A DNA stretch of 64,000 nucleotides from Dactylorhiza incarnata (GCA_033032865.1 JAWHQI010000019.1:14116001-14180000), one strand, 5' to 3'. Shown: positions 1-12,163, counted from the first letter of the stretch. The notes: generated by a model from the letters alone, not told the origin. Numbers and translations: made by a program.

Positions 1-3000
1 CCAACGGTACTACGGATTCAATGGGCTCAACCCCACCATCCTCCTCAAGACAATTACTTTAGTTAGTGATTAACATTTGGTTCACCCCTCATTATTTTAT
101 ATACTTAAAGTGACTTAGCTCAACACCTGTCCCACCCAATTGGGTTGGACGTACCTCCATACCTCATACACTGACCCTAGCACAAACTCACTGCTAACCC
201 TAGGTTTGACCCTCCTTGAATCATTGTGAGTTATCACTCAAATACTGAATGGATATAAGATCTAAACACTACTTAGGGGTCTGAATAATCTAAAATTCAA
301 AATTCTGTTTTTACTAATCGCAGACCACTAAGTAGAACTATCCTCAAACCTCATAAGGGAATCCTTCTAAAAACTCATCACCAAGGTCTGGTATAATTAT
401 CCTAGGCTCCCAATATAACTTCTAAACACTACTTAGGGGTCTGAATTGTCTAAATTTCAAAATTCTGTTTTTACTAATCGCAGACCACTAAGTTGAACTA
501 ACCTCAAACCTCATAAGGGAATCCTTCTAAAAACTCATCACCAAGGTCTGATATAAATATCCTAGGATCCCAATATAACTTCTAAACACTACTTAGGGGT
601 CTGAATTGTCTAAAAATCAAAATTCTGTTTTTACTAATCGCAGACCACTGAGTTGAACTAACCTCAAACCTCATAAGGGAATCCTTCTAAAAACTCATCA
701 CCAAGGTCTGGTATAATTATCCTAGGCTCCCAATGACCTTAATAAGGTATGTTACAATTTCCATAATTTTCCATATTAATTTGGTATTTATTATAATTTA
801 AAGTAGTTCAGGCCTTAAGTCAAATTACACATGAACTACCATCAAAAGCTTCTACATGCTACATGGAAATTATCAGTAAGGTAATATCCCATATCAAGGT
901 AGTTCACTGAGTTCCATGACCCTAAGATGTCATTTAGCCTACTAAATCATCATAGTTGTATAATTACCAAAATGCCACTATAATTAGGAAAAATAGTATT
1001 TCACATATGAAAATTCTACAAAAATTATCAAGTGCCCAGATGGGGATCTAGAGTCCTCTGCCAAAGGATTGTGTCATTACCATATGATTTGATATTTTAA
1101 AATGATTTAACTTCCAAGTGTTGTAAATACCAATTTCCACATGATGTACAAGAAATATCAATCTACAGGCTTCCAAATAATTATCATGGGCATGTATCAA
1201 CATAAAATGACAGATAACCAAGTTTCATAATTTTACCCAATGATTTGATATTTTTCATAATTAAATTCCTCTAAGCTAGTAAGCACTTAAAAACTCCTCC
1301 ACAAGGGATAACACTTAAATGAATCAGACTAAAATTACCATAGCCTATTCTCAACCCAATACAACCACTGCTAAAGTTCCAAAGCCCTACAAGCTCATAT
1401 GACCATGCATTTTATTTATTCAAGGAAAAGTGGCAATTTCATTTATAAAGAGGAAAAATACCAAAATGACTCTAAAAATTCTCATTAAATTAACTAAGCC
1501 ATTTTATGCTCTTAATAACATGCCTACTGAGTTCTAAGCCAAGGCAAGGACTTTTGGTCCTATGTCCTTCACATGCCACAAAATTGCAACCTTAAGGGTT
1601 TACCCTTAGGGTTTTAGGACACACCACCCTAATGGCTCCAAAGGCTCCATTAGGGTGTGTCACATGCATTTGTATATCAATACCTACATAATAATCAAGG
1701 TGGAGGAGGCTAACTCACTCAACTCCTCAAAATGGCATAAGCCCTAATTTGACCCTTAAAGGCCCTCCTTAGGGTTTCCCATTTTCCATAGCAAATCAAC
1801 TCCAAATGGAGTGAAAATTTAGGCAGGCACTACTCATGTACTAAAGAGCATACCACCAAGGTTTGGTGTCATTAGGACATCATATGCTCCAAAAATCAAC
1901 ATAATTTAAAAACTCTAGTTACCACAAAAACCCTAGGTAAAAGTACCCATCAAGGGCTGTCCTTTGGGCAGGGGGTGCCCCTTGGGTATACCTACCCATG
2001 GTTAAAAGCTCAGCTTCAAATCTTGAGGGGTTTGGGCTAGGTAATTATTTTAGTGGACTGACCTAGTGTAGGACCAGTCCTAGTAAAACAGCTCCCCAGG
2101 GAGCTGTGGGTCACCAAATGACCTGAACTCAAGCCCTAATGAAAGTCAAGACCAAGGCCTACAACTTTCATGTTGGGCACTTTTTCTAATTCAGCCATTA
2201 AGAAGCCTTAATTAATATTTGAAGTGGACTGATAAATAGAGGCAAAAAATCCAAGCTTTGAATTAAATTAATACAAAGAAAATAGGATCTGCACGGATCT
2301 TAAAGCAGATCCGACCCTCCCCCTTCAACTTCTTCCTCCAGCCAACGGCTGGGATTTGTCCGAGCTGGGCCAACTTGCTCCTCCTTTTCCCGACCACCTG
2401 GTGGCCACCACGGCCGGCCACCACCTCCACCACCTTCATGGTGGTCGGGGCTACAACTTCCCAGCGACATGGCGGCCGGAGGAGGCATTTTCCGGCGATC
2501 CTAGCATGGCTGAAAATCACAAAAAACCATGGTTTTCAGATTTCGATTCCGACCCAATTGAGCCGGAACCTTCAAATAAAATAGATAAGAAGCTAGCATA
2601 GAGGGAGAGGAGGAGAAACGAACATTAAAGGGGGCTTGGCGGCGGTTGGCCATGGAAATGCTCCTCTCCGACGACCTTGACCATTTCCTCCATTCTCCAC
2701 CAAAAGCTTTGATCCAAGGGTCGATCCCGACTGCTTTCCACCTTCTGAAGCTAATGGGAGGGCTGGGTGGAGGTGAGGAGGCTTGTATATGTGAGTTTTA
2801 ACTATGTGACCCACGGTTTTGGCTTAATTTCCCCCTTGCTGCCACCACCTGATGTTCTGCCCCTCCCTGACGTGTTCAGCAATCACCCAAGTAATCCTCC
2901 AAGTCTTCCCCAAGCCCCAAGGGTGATTGGCTTGAGTGTGGAGGAGGACATTGCTTTATCAAGTCTCTTTTTGTCCCCTTTTCTTCTCTCTCCTCCTTTT

Positions 3001-3737
3001 TGATGAAATGAGTCATGCTCATGGGCTTGGGTTAGCTTATTCAGCTGGTTAGGGTCTAATGAGTCTTGAAAATGAGCTAGCCCATTTGGCTTGAATTTTG
3101 GTCAAAGGGAATTAAGCTACGTTACCTAATTTGGCATTTATTGACCATGGTTGACTCTTGATTTGACTTGGTCAACTTGGTGAGTGGGATGGTCCCACTT
3201 GATGGTCTTGGATCCCTTGTCACCACCCAATATTGGTTGGCCCATGGTGGGGCCCCAATTGGGCTAATTTAGCCTTAAGGTGTGATTTTGACCTAAATTA
3301 AGCTAGAGTTGACTTTGGTCAAATTGGTCAATTGGTTGACCAAGTGATGGGGGTTTCAGGTCCAATGAGTTCCTTAAAGTGATTAGAGTGTGGTGGTAAG
3401 GTTAATTTGAACATATGGAGTCAATTGAACCCTAATTGACTTAGTTTGGTTAATGCTGACCAATATTTGACTTTGACAAAATTCATGCAATTGGGTCCCA
3501 CCCAAGTGCAATTTCCATGGTTATGGTCTTCCTTAGTGGTTAGGGTGGTATAGGGGAGGTCAATTTGGTGAATTGAGGGTCAATTGGCCTAAGGGAGTGA
3601 CATTGGACTATGTTAGTTTTTGTGCCCTTGGTGTGCACTTAGCACACTCCACTTAGACCAAGGGCCTTAGTGGCCACTCTACACACCACCCATGCCCTAA
3701 TACCAACTAGGGGTCTAGAAAGATTGGGGATGTTACA
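1..3737 (-). repeat. 3' LTR of LARD-like element 1, partial
   Basis: Corresponds to 12837-16591 base for base over long stretches. The minus-strand LTR begins at 3737 with TGTAACATCC; its distal part lies beyond the left edge. It contains the triple 160-bp repeat, a GC-rich stretch near 2300-2760 and a simple T/G-rich part near 3060-3600. Small ORFs here (for example 2263-2520, minus) are kept in the other LTR but show no recognisable domain. Confidence 0.85.
262..733. repeat. Tandem repeat, three copies of about 160 bp
   Basis: Units begin at 262, 422 and 582, each with CTAAACACTACTTAGGGGTC, giving an exact 160-bp period. The same array recurs in the other LTR at 13098-13569. It is absent from the shorter LTR of LARD-like element 2, so it was added after the two families split. 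Confidence 0.95.
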
Positions 3738-3759
3738 AATCCCAATAAACAAAAGAAGT

Positions 3760-3777
3760 ATTTCGTCCTCGAAATTT
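3760..3777 (-). promoter_or_regulatory. Conserved 3'-end motif of gypsy interior (AATTTCGAGGACGAAAT type)
   Basis: On the minus strand this reads AAATTTCGAGGACGAAAT, a motif found at the 3' end of Tekay/Del-type gypsy interiors. LARD-like element 2 has AAATTTCGGGGATGAAATT at the equivalent place (54028-54046). Between motif and LTR there is no clear polypurine tract; both elements have a pyrimidine-rich stretch instead. Confidence 0.65.
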
Positions 3778-6700
3778 AGGTTCGGGTCTACGGGTTGCAA
3801 GTACTTATAAGAATAAAGGATTTCAAAGGCGTTTAATTTGTACCTGAGGTGATGAGTTCCGGGAAACGTTGTTGCATGAAGTCCAAGGGCACCCAGCTGT
3901 GCCCCTCTTGCCCATTATTGAACTATAATAATCGGACATCAGAATCTCCTTCCACGGAAGAACTCAGACCTCTACTATTCCTTGCTAAGATTGTCAGCAA
4001 TATTCTTACCAGGGGTTAATTGAAGGTTTATCCCGCCGCTCAGACCATCGTGCCATTAATCACAATGCGGGTTCTACTTGCTCCATCCCGGTAATAAATA
4101 GGAAATAAACACTTCAAAATCATAACAAGCTAACCAGGTGTGGGTGTTACCAAAATCACTACACCCCCTGGAGGAAGATCTATCTGTAATACATAAGATC
4201 CTACAGAGTTAATTTATGCTATCAAGTCGTGCTAGGTGGCACCAAAATCCTTCGAGTTCAACTTAACTTCATAAGGTTATATTCACGAACCATGCTTACA
4301 TAATACTCTGCTCATAAACCGATTGGCCAGGACGCGATCATTTATCCAACCATCATTGTCTATTCTGATTGTTCACTATACGATTCCCTTACACGTAGGT
4401 GTTCACCACCACTTACACCAAGAGACCTTATCCCTTAACATATGAGGTCTCTGCTGATAAACCGTTTCCGACTCCGCGGATACAAGGTCGGGTTTATCAG
4501 CTACAAAGTAATAATATAAACTTTGATTACACTTGGGCCAGAGTCTCTTATGTCCTACGAATGTTACATGAGGTTAACGCTTCCTCACGTTAAATAAATG
4601 TAGATATCCTCCATGTTTTTCTTTGAGGCACATAACGTCTGTAGTTTAAAACTGATGATCGTGAAATGACTCCCAACTACTTTCCATATCCATTTGGTTC
4701 ATAACTCACGAGGGTAAAACCCTTTTTATCATGACATGCTTTGACACAATTTGATTTCAACATGAAGGGTGTCTCATTAAAACCCATTAATCTTCGAGAA
4801 ATTTCACCATTTATATCTGGAGATCAAACCTGTCTCCCTTATTCTTGAATCTTCATAAGTGTGATTATAATTTTTGGAGGAATTGTAAGTTCCGGTTCTT
4901 AAGATCGGAGGATTGTAAGTAAATTATATATCTTCAATATATCATTCGTCAAATTTCACTTTAGATTTCCAATATCGAGTGGGATAAATTTCCAAAGTCA
5001 AGTGGTCTCATCTCACTTAAGCTATAAACTCTGAATTAAAGGATTCATCATAACGACCCTTCTCTTAGTTGTGTCGTCCAAAAATTACGTCGGTAAATAT
5101 CATCAGGTAATATTACTAATTTCAAGCGGGAGTTGGTAGCAACAACAAGAAATCATTTGTTTTTAACTCTCAAAACCTCAACATTTTAGTACATGAACGT
5201 CGTTGTCATTTTTCCCGAGATCCAAACATGGTAAGATTCTCCACCTTAGCCCTAAATAGTTTATATCATCATATTACAAGATTCAAAGAGTCACCTTCCT
5301 AAGCTCTCTGGTTATGCATAAACCAACTCTAAGAGAAAAAGATCTTAACTAAATTTACACCAAGGAGAGGGCTTGAATTTTAATTAATTAAAAAAAACTA
5401 TCTGAAAATTACCCTTGAAAGCCCTGGAGTGTAAGAAACTCTAGTTGTAGTTTTTACTTGCAAAAACTTGATTCCAATCTTCAAAATTTCACGGTGTGAC
5501 ACATTTATCCCAAGCTACTAAACCTGGCATTCTTCTTGTTTTCAGTACTTGACTAAATCGAGACATTTGTTGGGACGTCAATGTTTATTAATTGTTCTGA
5601 TAGCTCTACAAATCGATGTCTCGAGGTTAAGGAGGTGTATTTACAACAACACACTTGTAAGTTTGTTACGATAAACTGATTATTTCTTATGGCCATGAGA
5701 ACTTATAGCCCAGTCTTACTTCTATCCATTCTAAATCTTACTTGGTCTTGCACTGAATTTGTCGTTTATGACGTTTTTCATTGTGACCGGTAAGAACTTG
5801 ATGACCAAACGTCCTTATAAAAGACAAGACAACATTGCTTGGATCAGGAAGTTAGTGAAATTTCCTAAATTCTTAACCTAACTTTCTTGATTCCGAGAGT
5901 CTTATGCCCTTACACTGGACAACCCTTTACGTATAACCAAATGATTAACAAGTTGATCACTTTTGTCGACTTAGATTCAGCCTTGGAGCAATAGGATGAG
6001 TACACACTCACGCTTGAAGTGCACTATTCGCCTAACCTGCCAGTAAAACTACAGCAGTCACAACTTGGTATAGACAATCCCCGCTATTTAAGGTGAAGTA
6101 ATTCTCCAAGGGTCTCAAACTTCTAAGGAGGGTTGGTCCACAAACCAAAAGTGTATGAATAAGATCTCGTCATCACCCGAGTATCATTGAATACTCCAAA
6201 CCTCGAGATTACTACGTAAATGTCACAACATTTTCTAAATAAAGTCTAGGGGCAATCCAAGTCGGTATTTTATTAGCCCAATAAACAAAAGGATAAGCCC
6301 CTACCGATTTGGGCTAAGTCTCTTCAAAACTTCTACGGTATATTCATCTTACATACGTACATAAACTTTAGGGCATATATTCTCTGACTTGGTGTTCCAC
6401 CCTGAGACATATTGTTATGCTAAGACTTAGGCTCCCAATGTTATAAGTTATGTTACCTTTTCCGAGTTCCCTATATGATTAACTAGGAAAGGTGCATTTT
6501 CAAAAATATATTCAAATTCTAATTCGACCTCTGGTATTTTATGGTGGCTGCCTCAACGTACTGTAATGGGAAGTATCAAGTTATGGTAAGGGGGTTATGC
6601 TTATGGGTCTTCTATTACTCTAAAGAAGACTACAGACACCCGATCTCCTCGAGATGGTCCTACCACTTGATAGTAAAGCGTAACCTTTGGCGTGAAAGTC

Positions 6701-6973
6701 TCAACGTCAAGGCTTATACTAACTCCTTCCCTTAGCTACGTTGGGTATCCTTAACCTTCAACCAAATCTAGACCCGAGGTCGCTCTTTAGACTAGGATGC
6801 GTCACAAAATTGTCTAAGTAAGTCAAAATTTGACCTAACTTGTTGCTTAGTGGACTGTTTTATGTGATTTCATACATGGGCACACCATAGCTTCCGCTGC
6901 ATAGTTTGTCCGCAAACTACACTCGAGCGGGGTGACACAGTATGTTGTGGACTATTCTCTTATGATCGTTCGT

Positions 6974-6985
6974 TCAGTGATACCA
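6974..6985 (-). promoter_or_regulatory. Primer-binding site, degenerate (initiator-Met tRNA type)
   Basis: Minus strand TGGTATCACTGA, two bases after the LTR end, aligns with TGGTATCAGAGC of element 2 at 50749-50760. The final bases have decayed. Confidence 0.75.
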
Positions 6986-6987
6986 TT

Positions 6988-7373
6988 TGTAAGATCTCTT
7001 TTCTCAAGACCCGTTCGGGTACATGAAAATTTGAACCTCTCCCGCATCGCACTGTCGAGGTGGATCTTCGCCCAGAATCGCTGCCTTGCGGTGTCACCAA
7101 CACTCGGGTTGGCTAACACCGCTCAACACCAACTCTGCCGGCTATACGATCATAAGTAAAATATGTCGGAGTGAAGTATAGAAATAAAGGCATGTCCACA
7201 AGTCACAACATCATATAAATATATAATGAAACAGAAAGTCCAAAAAGAGACAGTACGAGCAAAAAGGGCTTAAGCCCGATACATATCCAAAATAAGTACT
7301 CTCTCTCTCTCTCTCTCTACAACATGCGGAAACTACAACAAAACTCTCAAATGCGGAAATCTAACTATCTAGT
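6988..7373 (-). repeat. 5' LTR of LARD-like element 1, 3'-terminal segment
   Basis: The minus-strand LTR end reads ATCTTACA next to the primer site, like TCTTACA of element 2 at 50740-50746. The segment ends at 7373 in CTAGT, the left copy of the target duplication of the nested solo LTR, and resumes at 11737. It contains a CT dinucleotide run at 7299-7318. Confidence 0.8.
7299..7318. repeat. CT microsatellite
   Basis: About ten CT units within the LTR; no other role seen. Confidence 0.9.
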
Positions 7374-9119
7374 TGTCACAACCCGCATTTTCCCAAGAAT
7401 ATAAAACATATTATCAGAGCAAGGGAAAATACGCGTCGTGATGCCACGCCTGCAGGAGACGACTACAGACGCTCAGGCAAGTACTTCCTCCGATAATTTT
7501 ATAAAAGACATATATGTGTTTGGATTAAAAGAGAAATTTTTCACTTTAGCTTAAGACCGCGTCCCTCGGTCCGGTGGATCATCTAGTCCACAAGTAGGAA
7601 ACTATACATACGTAGCGGAAAAATAGGTTTGTTTTTAGCCTACATGAGCATGAAAATAAACGTTCCAGAAATGATATGCACATATCTATGTTTAGTATAG
7701 TAAGAAAGGATTTCTACGATTTTCAAAATATGTGACATTTATTAAAAGTCATGATATGCAAGGATGGCATTTTTATATCAATAAAGTAACTAATGCACCC
7801 TAGCATAAAGCTTCCCAGAGAGCAAGTAGGTAAACAACCTGAAAGTAACAGCAATACTACTAGCAAGTAATCTAAAGATAAAAGCATACGGGCGCCAACA
7901 ACTGACACGAACCCGCAGGGAAGAAGGAAAACAGCAGAAAGAAACTGCCTCTTACCTAGAAGAGGGGAAGGGCCTCGACAGGAGACCTGAACGGCGCTGC
8001 TCTAACACCTACGGCAGCTAAAGACCTGAACCTAAGACATTCATAAGAAAAGAATGCCTCAGCCCAAAAAGGGTGCAAGAAAACCAAGATTAGCAGCATC
8101 AGAAGTAAAAGAGTGCAGGAAGGAAAAGCTAAGCAGATAAACATCTATAATCTTACAACAACCCGAGCCAGCTCAAACGAGTGTACTCCGTAAGAAGAAA
8201 AGCCTGCACCAGAAGGTTATAGTCAACACAATCAAAGCCCACCACATGTCCGTCATTGCGGCTCAGAGGTGATAGTCATACATATACTATCATAATACAC
8301 ATATATAAGCATATGTGCTTAAGAACTTGAGACTGATCAGCTCGAGGGAAAAGCGTCCCCCAAAAGAAGGCACTGCGACGGTGGTATCTCCACTAAAGTC
8401 CGCAGCCCAAAAACCAAACAGGAGTGTTGCGGCGGTGACTCCAATCCACCCAAACCAACAGCCCAAAAGAGGCGCTGTGGCGGTGACCTTCAGCTCACAC
8501 GCACAACAGACTCACACATAGCACCAGAAGCAGGGTGCACAATCATACATATAAGTATATGTATATATATAAGTATACAACTATACCACGGTGCAGTTTA
8601 CCAGAGAATACTCAGAACATCTAAACAACGAAGATCATAGAGATCAAGAACCACTCACCGAAACTATCCCGGGGAATTAGTCAACATAACATACATAGCT
8701 CATAAATCCAACATAGCAAACAGAGGAGTGCCAGGCGGGGGAACAGGATTTCAGAAAGTTGTAACCATAACTCAAGACGAGAGGATCAGAAAGCACCAGA
8801 CTCGGCAATTAATCTATAAATTAACATTCAACTTACAACCCGGTCGAAGATTTTAGCAAGACGACACCATGCAAGGCTTGGTGTCAGAACAAGACGAAGG
8901 TAAGTTAACACAAAGGCCAAACACCAGAACAACACTCAAAGGTCAAAAGAAAACACTTGGTGAGTCCAAACTTGACTCCCAACGAACTTCTCGTAACAGT
9001 ATGATGAATAAGGCACGACAAGACACCATAAATGATCACTTTTCTGTAAGGATGAAATTGTCAATGATTGGAACGGGATCCTAACTACCCTTCTACATGG
9101 AGGATTGGTGATGGTACAA

Positions 9120-9285
9120 CTCCTTTGTACAATATGATTTACTTCATGCACGCTGGGTTTACTGAAAAATGATTGTTTTAAATCTAATCAAATTCGTGAA
9201 GATGTGATAACAAGACAAGAAGCACTGGAAAGAATTGCTAAAGAAAATGCTCCGCGTTGTAAAGAAGTAGAAGAATTATGGGGTA
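9120..9285 (+). pseudogene. AT-rich coding-like remnant, possibly a bacterial sugar amidotransferase C-terminus
   Basis: One frame is open from about 9120 to 9285 and gives a charged, bacterial-looking tail with the words NQIREDVITRQEAL and ERIAKENAPR. I associate this kind of sequence with the C-terminus of the N-acetyl sugar amidotransferase (WbpG-like) family, but only weakly. It runs directly into the S1-like segment in the same frame, with no spacer, so the two are joined by rearrangement. Base composition is more AT-rich than the surrounding LTR. No start, no ribosome-binding site and no plant-like intron are seen. A chance open frame cannot be excluded. Confidence 0.3.
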
Positions 9286-9560
9286 TTCATTGAATTAAAA
9301 GATGGTATTGAAGGACTTGATCACTCAAGTGAAACTAGCTGGGTAAAAATCCAATCAGCACACTAAATAAAATTATAACTATAGGACAAGAAGTACAATT
9401 TAAAATTTTAGAGGTTGATACTATTAAACATAGAATATCTTTTAGTATAAAACCATGCCAAGAAAATCCTTTAATTGAGTTTTAGCGTAATTACCCAGTT
9501 GGCAGCATAATTAAAGAGGTACATATAAGAAATATATAGATCTTAGATTTCACAAATAAC
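9286..9560 (+). pseudogene. rpsA: Broken bacterial-type 30S ribosomal protein S1 fragment
   Basis: Translation from 9286 gives [20 protein letters not shown], the pattern of a proteobacterial S1 RNA-binding repeat. After a frameshift near 9345 the next frame continues with [28 protein letters not shown] and, after a stop, NYPVGSII. These occur in the order and spacing of the end of one S1 repeat and the start of the next. The protein normally anchors mRNA on the bacterial 30S subunit. Only about 90 codons remain, with one frameshift and at least three stops, so it is dead. The S-E-x-S-W and K-x-C-x-x-N-P words point to a proteobacterial rather than a plastid S1 protein. It lies inside a plant solo LTR. 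Confidence 0.7.
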
Positions 9561-10590
9561 TAAAGGAAATTAGAACTCTTTCAGAATAATCACTGAAATG
9601 AAATGCTAATAATGCCGCAGAAGCAACGCCCTCACTAGGAACAGGAAGTAGCCCCAGAAGCAAAAACGGATACTCTTCAGGCAACAGGGGGTAGTCTATA
9701 ATGTCTAGGGCATTACTTATTCACAAGAGGCCGAATGAGTGAGAAAAAAAAACTATTGATATGGCAAGCTTTGGAATAAGGATCTACGACCATTATGATT
9801 GCAAAGTGAATGAGCAGCAAAAATTGCAAAGGAAAGTATTGCTGCATTGACAACCAAAAAGGAAATGGTTCTCTTTTAGGAGCATGCTGCTAAGATCAGC
9901 AAACATGGACTTTTCTGGTGGACCAATCGACAGTAACAACCACAATCAACGAGCTCAGTAACAATGGTACTAAGCTCGTCAATGGTGGAGGTGGTGATAG
10001 CGGTGGCATGGTTTTTGACCAATGGCTAGCAACGAAAAAAGGTAGAGAAGATCTCGGAGGCCTAGAGAGAGGATGGAAAGAGCTCAAGCTTCTAGAGGAA
10101 ATGGGATGCCTTTATTCATTCCATCAAATGCTTATATATAAACTTAAAAAGGAGTCATAATACTAATAAATAGGAAAGAATATTTGAACTCCATTGATCC
10201 ATTCAAAGAAAAAAAAAAACATTAGAAAGTTTCAAAATGAAGACCCTTGTAAGAGTGGTCGACGGCCAAGTAATTTTTGGTTGATTGGTTCTTTGTTTTG
10301 ATTCTTATCACATAGTTATGAGACTTGAAACACTAAATAGGAACACCAAACATTAGGAATCCTGAATGTTTTGAGTAGCAATGGATAGTTGAATTGACAG
10401 ATATCTAAAATTCTAGAAAAAAAATAAACATCAACAAAACAGGCCTTAATGAACTATTTTCGAAAGATCAATCATTGAGGTATTTGGGTACATTATTCTT
10501 CATAACAAAAATTGAAATATAGAATTCATTCTTCCCACTCTCAATAACTTTACCTAAGCGGCAACCTAAAGAACACCTTTTTTTTTTTAA
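9561..10590. other. AT-rich unassigned DNA inside the solo LTR
   Basis: No recognisable protein. A plus frame at 9918-10160 (80 codons, with a glycine run) and coding-looking words near 9770-9900 show no family I know. The stretch has poly-A runs and looks foreign to the GC-richer LTR on either side. Its edges cannot be fixed by eye. Confidence 0.4.
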
Positions 10591-10775
10591 GATTTGGACA
10601 ATCAAAAATTAGCTAGTGCAGTGCCAGCTGAAACAACCACTGTAAATCCAATATCAAAAACTCAGCTACTTAAATATTATAAAGAAGTAGGCGATTTACC
10701 AAAATGACGGCAAAAAATCACAATGGTATGCTGTTCATCCCACTAAATGGCATTTTGAATTGCTACCATTTACAA
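10591..10775 (+). pseudogene. AT-rich coding-like remnant of unknown protein
   Basis: The frame from 10591 reads DLDNQKLASAVPAETTTVNP and then KTQLLKYYKEVGDLPK before a stop. After a one-base shift it continues with QKSQWYAVHPTKWHFELLP. The two parts read as one protein broken by a stop and a frameshift. I do not recognise the family. The low GC content and the nearby S1-like segment suggest a common foreign source. Confidence 0.35.
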
Positions 10776-11851
10776 ATTATATGATAAAAAACATCTTCCC
10801 AAAATCAATAACTGGAAAATCCCGAATCCTAATCCATCTCAAACAAGGGACGAAGGGGGAAGAAGGAGAGGTGGTTTTCTTGCCTGAATCGGAAGCCGAC
10901 GCCGCTTGCCGAAGCGAAAACCACGACCGGGTGGCCTCACAACCTCCGCCGACGCCAACGGGAACTCTCCGCAACACCGCTCCGGCGACGAAAACAAGCC
11001 CCGCCACGCCAAGGATCGGCTCAAACACGGCCACACACACGACGAGCACGGCGAGAGCTGACCAAATTTACGATCCGGCGATGAATCCGAGCTCTCGAGC
11101 TCCCACGACGGCGAACGGAAGGAAGAGAAACCCTCTTTCTCTCGCGAATTCCTCTGGCTCGATTTACCGGGGAGGAAGAAGATGAACGATAGAATAAAAA
11201 TAATAATATATATAAATAGAAAATGGAGAAGGATATTTATATATATGATATATGCAATGGAAAAGGATTACATCAAGTAAATAATAATTAGGATATTAAT
11301 AATAGGAATGAGAAAAGAAGGGCCGAACCAACGGTCACCGAAACCAACGAAAAACGCACCGAAGACAAATGTCGGCGCTACAAATCCAACGGAGAAGGCG
11401 GAATCAAAATCCGACGAGCCAAACTCAAGATATAAATTTTTGAAGATTGAGGCGACGATAAATAAACAAATCTTCGGAAAATCACCGGGGCTCTAAAAAC
11501 GCTCGGATCGCAACGAAACTTCGACGAGCCTCTCTAAAATTAAATAATTTAATTTCCTATAGTAAAATTTTCCAAATCCGGCACACTCCAAAATTTAGTC
11601 GAATATACCGAACGAACGTGAAAATGCGCAAATGACGGTGCACCGCTAACTTCGCACTAACGTAACGCCCTTACGAGAAAAATGACGTCAAAGAAGGATT
11701 AAAATAATTCCTGGAAAAACTGGGCGTTACACTAGTCATCAACCTTTGGCGTCATGGTAGTACGCTGCATCCGCTGCTCAGGTCCTGCCATCTCGTCCAG
11801 CTGCGCGCGGGACAACTCCGTCTCCTCGGACTCCTGCGGTCACACCGACCG

Positions 11852-11868
11852 TTAGTCATAAAGACTAA
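11852..11868 (-). promoter_or_regulatory. Conserved short hairpin TTAGTC-TTTAT-GACTAA
   Basis: Six-base arms around a five-base loop. The identical word occurs at 50314-50330 in the LTR of element 2, about 240-280 bp downstream of the twin stem-loops. It is unchanged although the surrounding sequence has diverged. Confidence 0.7.
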
Positions 11869-12112
11869 GTCGTTTTGTCCTCGCCTCCCTCCACGACTCC
11901 TAGGAACCGAGCGGGAGGAAAAAGCGGAGGACAACAAGGGGTAAACAAAGAAGAGGTGACATGACACTAATCTAGCAGGTATAGGTAAAGCAGTAAAACT
12001 AGCTAGCAGTATAGTGCATATAAATGACAGTAAAGTATAGCATGTAGTAAGCAGTAATAGAAAGAAAATGCGGTGCAGTAAGTAAAACTAATCTACCATC
12101 ACAGATTCGTAC

Positions 12113-12151
12113 CTTAACTTATATGAACGCCCAAACGACATATAAGTTAAG
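12113..12151 (-). promoter_or_regulatory. LTR stem-loop 2 (13-bp perfect stem, 13-base loop)
   Basis: Arms CTTAACTTATATG (12113-12125) and CATATAAGTTAAG (12139-12151) are fully complementary. The element 2 counterpart (50037-50076) has arms CTTAACTTATAAG and CTTATAAGTTAAG. One base pair differs by a change on both arms, so pairing is kept. Confidence 0.8.
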
Positions 12152-12163
12152 ATGTCCAGGTAA

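Larger units (their letters stand above)
3738..6987 (-). other. Non-coding interior of LARD-like element 1
   Basis: No frame over 75 codons and no retroviral-type motif. Parts align, on the minus strand, with the interior of LARD-like element 2. The first 120 bp after the primer site match, including the words GGACAAACTA and GCAGCGGAAG. A stretch near 6090-6130 matches about 51535-51580, and 6240-6360 matches two places in element 2 (about 51400-51520 and 52262-52400). The interior is therefore conserved although non-coding. Confidence 0.75.
7374..11731. mobile_element. Solo LTR of a Ty3/gypsy-type element, 4358 bp
   Basis: Begins TGTCACAACCCGC and ends GGGCGTTACA, with related inverted termini on both sides (the end read in reverse is TGTAACGCCCAG). 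It is flanked by identical 5-bp CTAGT at 7369-7373 and 11732-11736. No second copy of either end lies inside and no primer site or pol is present, so this is a solo LTR rather than a whole element. Joining the flanks restores continuity with the LTR of LARD-like element 2. It contains a short palindrome at 8545-8564 and, at about 9120-10780, AT-rich DNA unlike the rest. Confidence 0.8.

Noticed and set aside
262..733. Regular repeats that could suggest a CRISPR array
   Set aside because: Whole 160-bp units are repeated without unique spacers, in a plant LTR; this is an ordinary tandem duplication.
2263..2520. 85-codon minus frame kept in both LARD 1 LTRs (also 15099-15356)
   Set aside because: Both copies differ at many residues in line with neutral LTR divergence, and no domain is seen; kept only because the DNA is duplicated.
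10760..11185. 141-codon plus frame
   Set aside because: Low-complexity Thr/Pro/Ala translation from GC-rich LTR sequence; no domain, and LTR sense cannot be tied to it.
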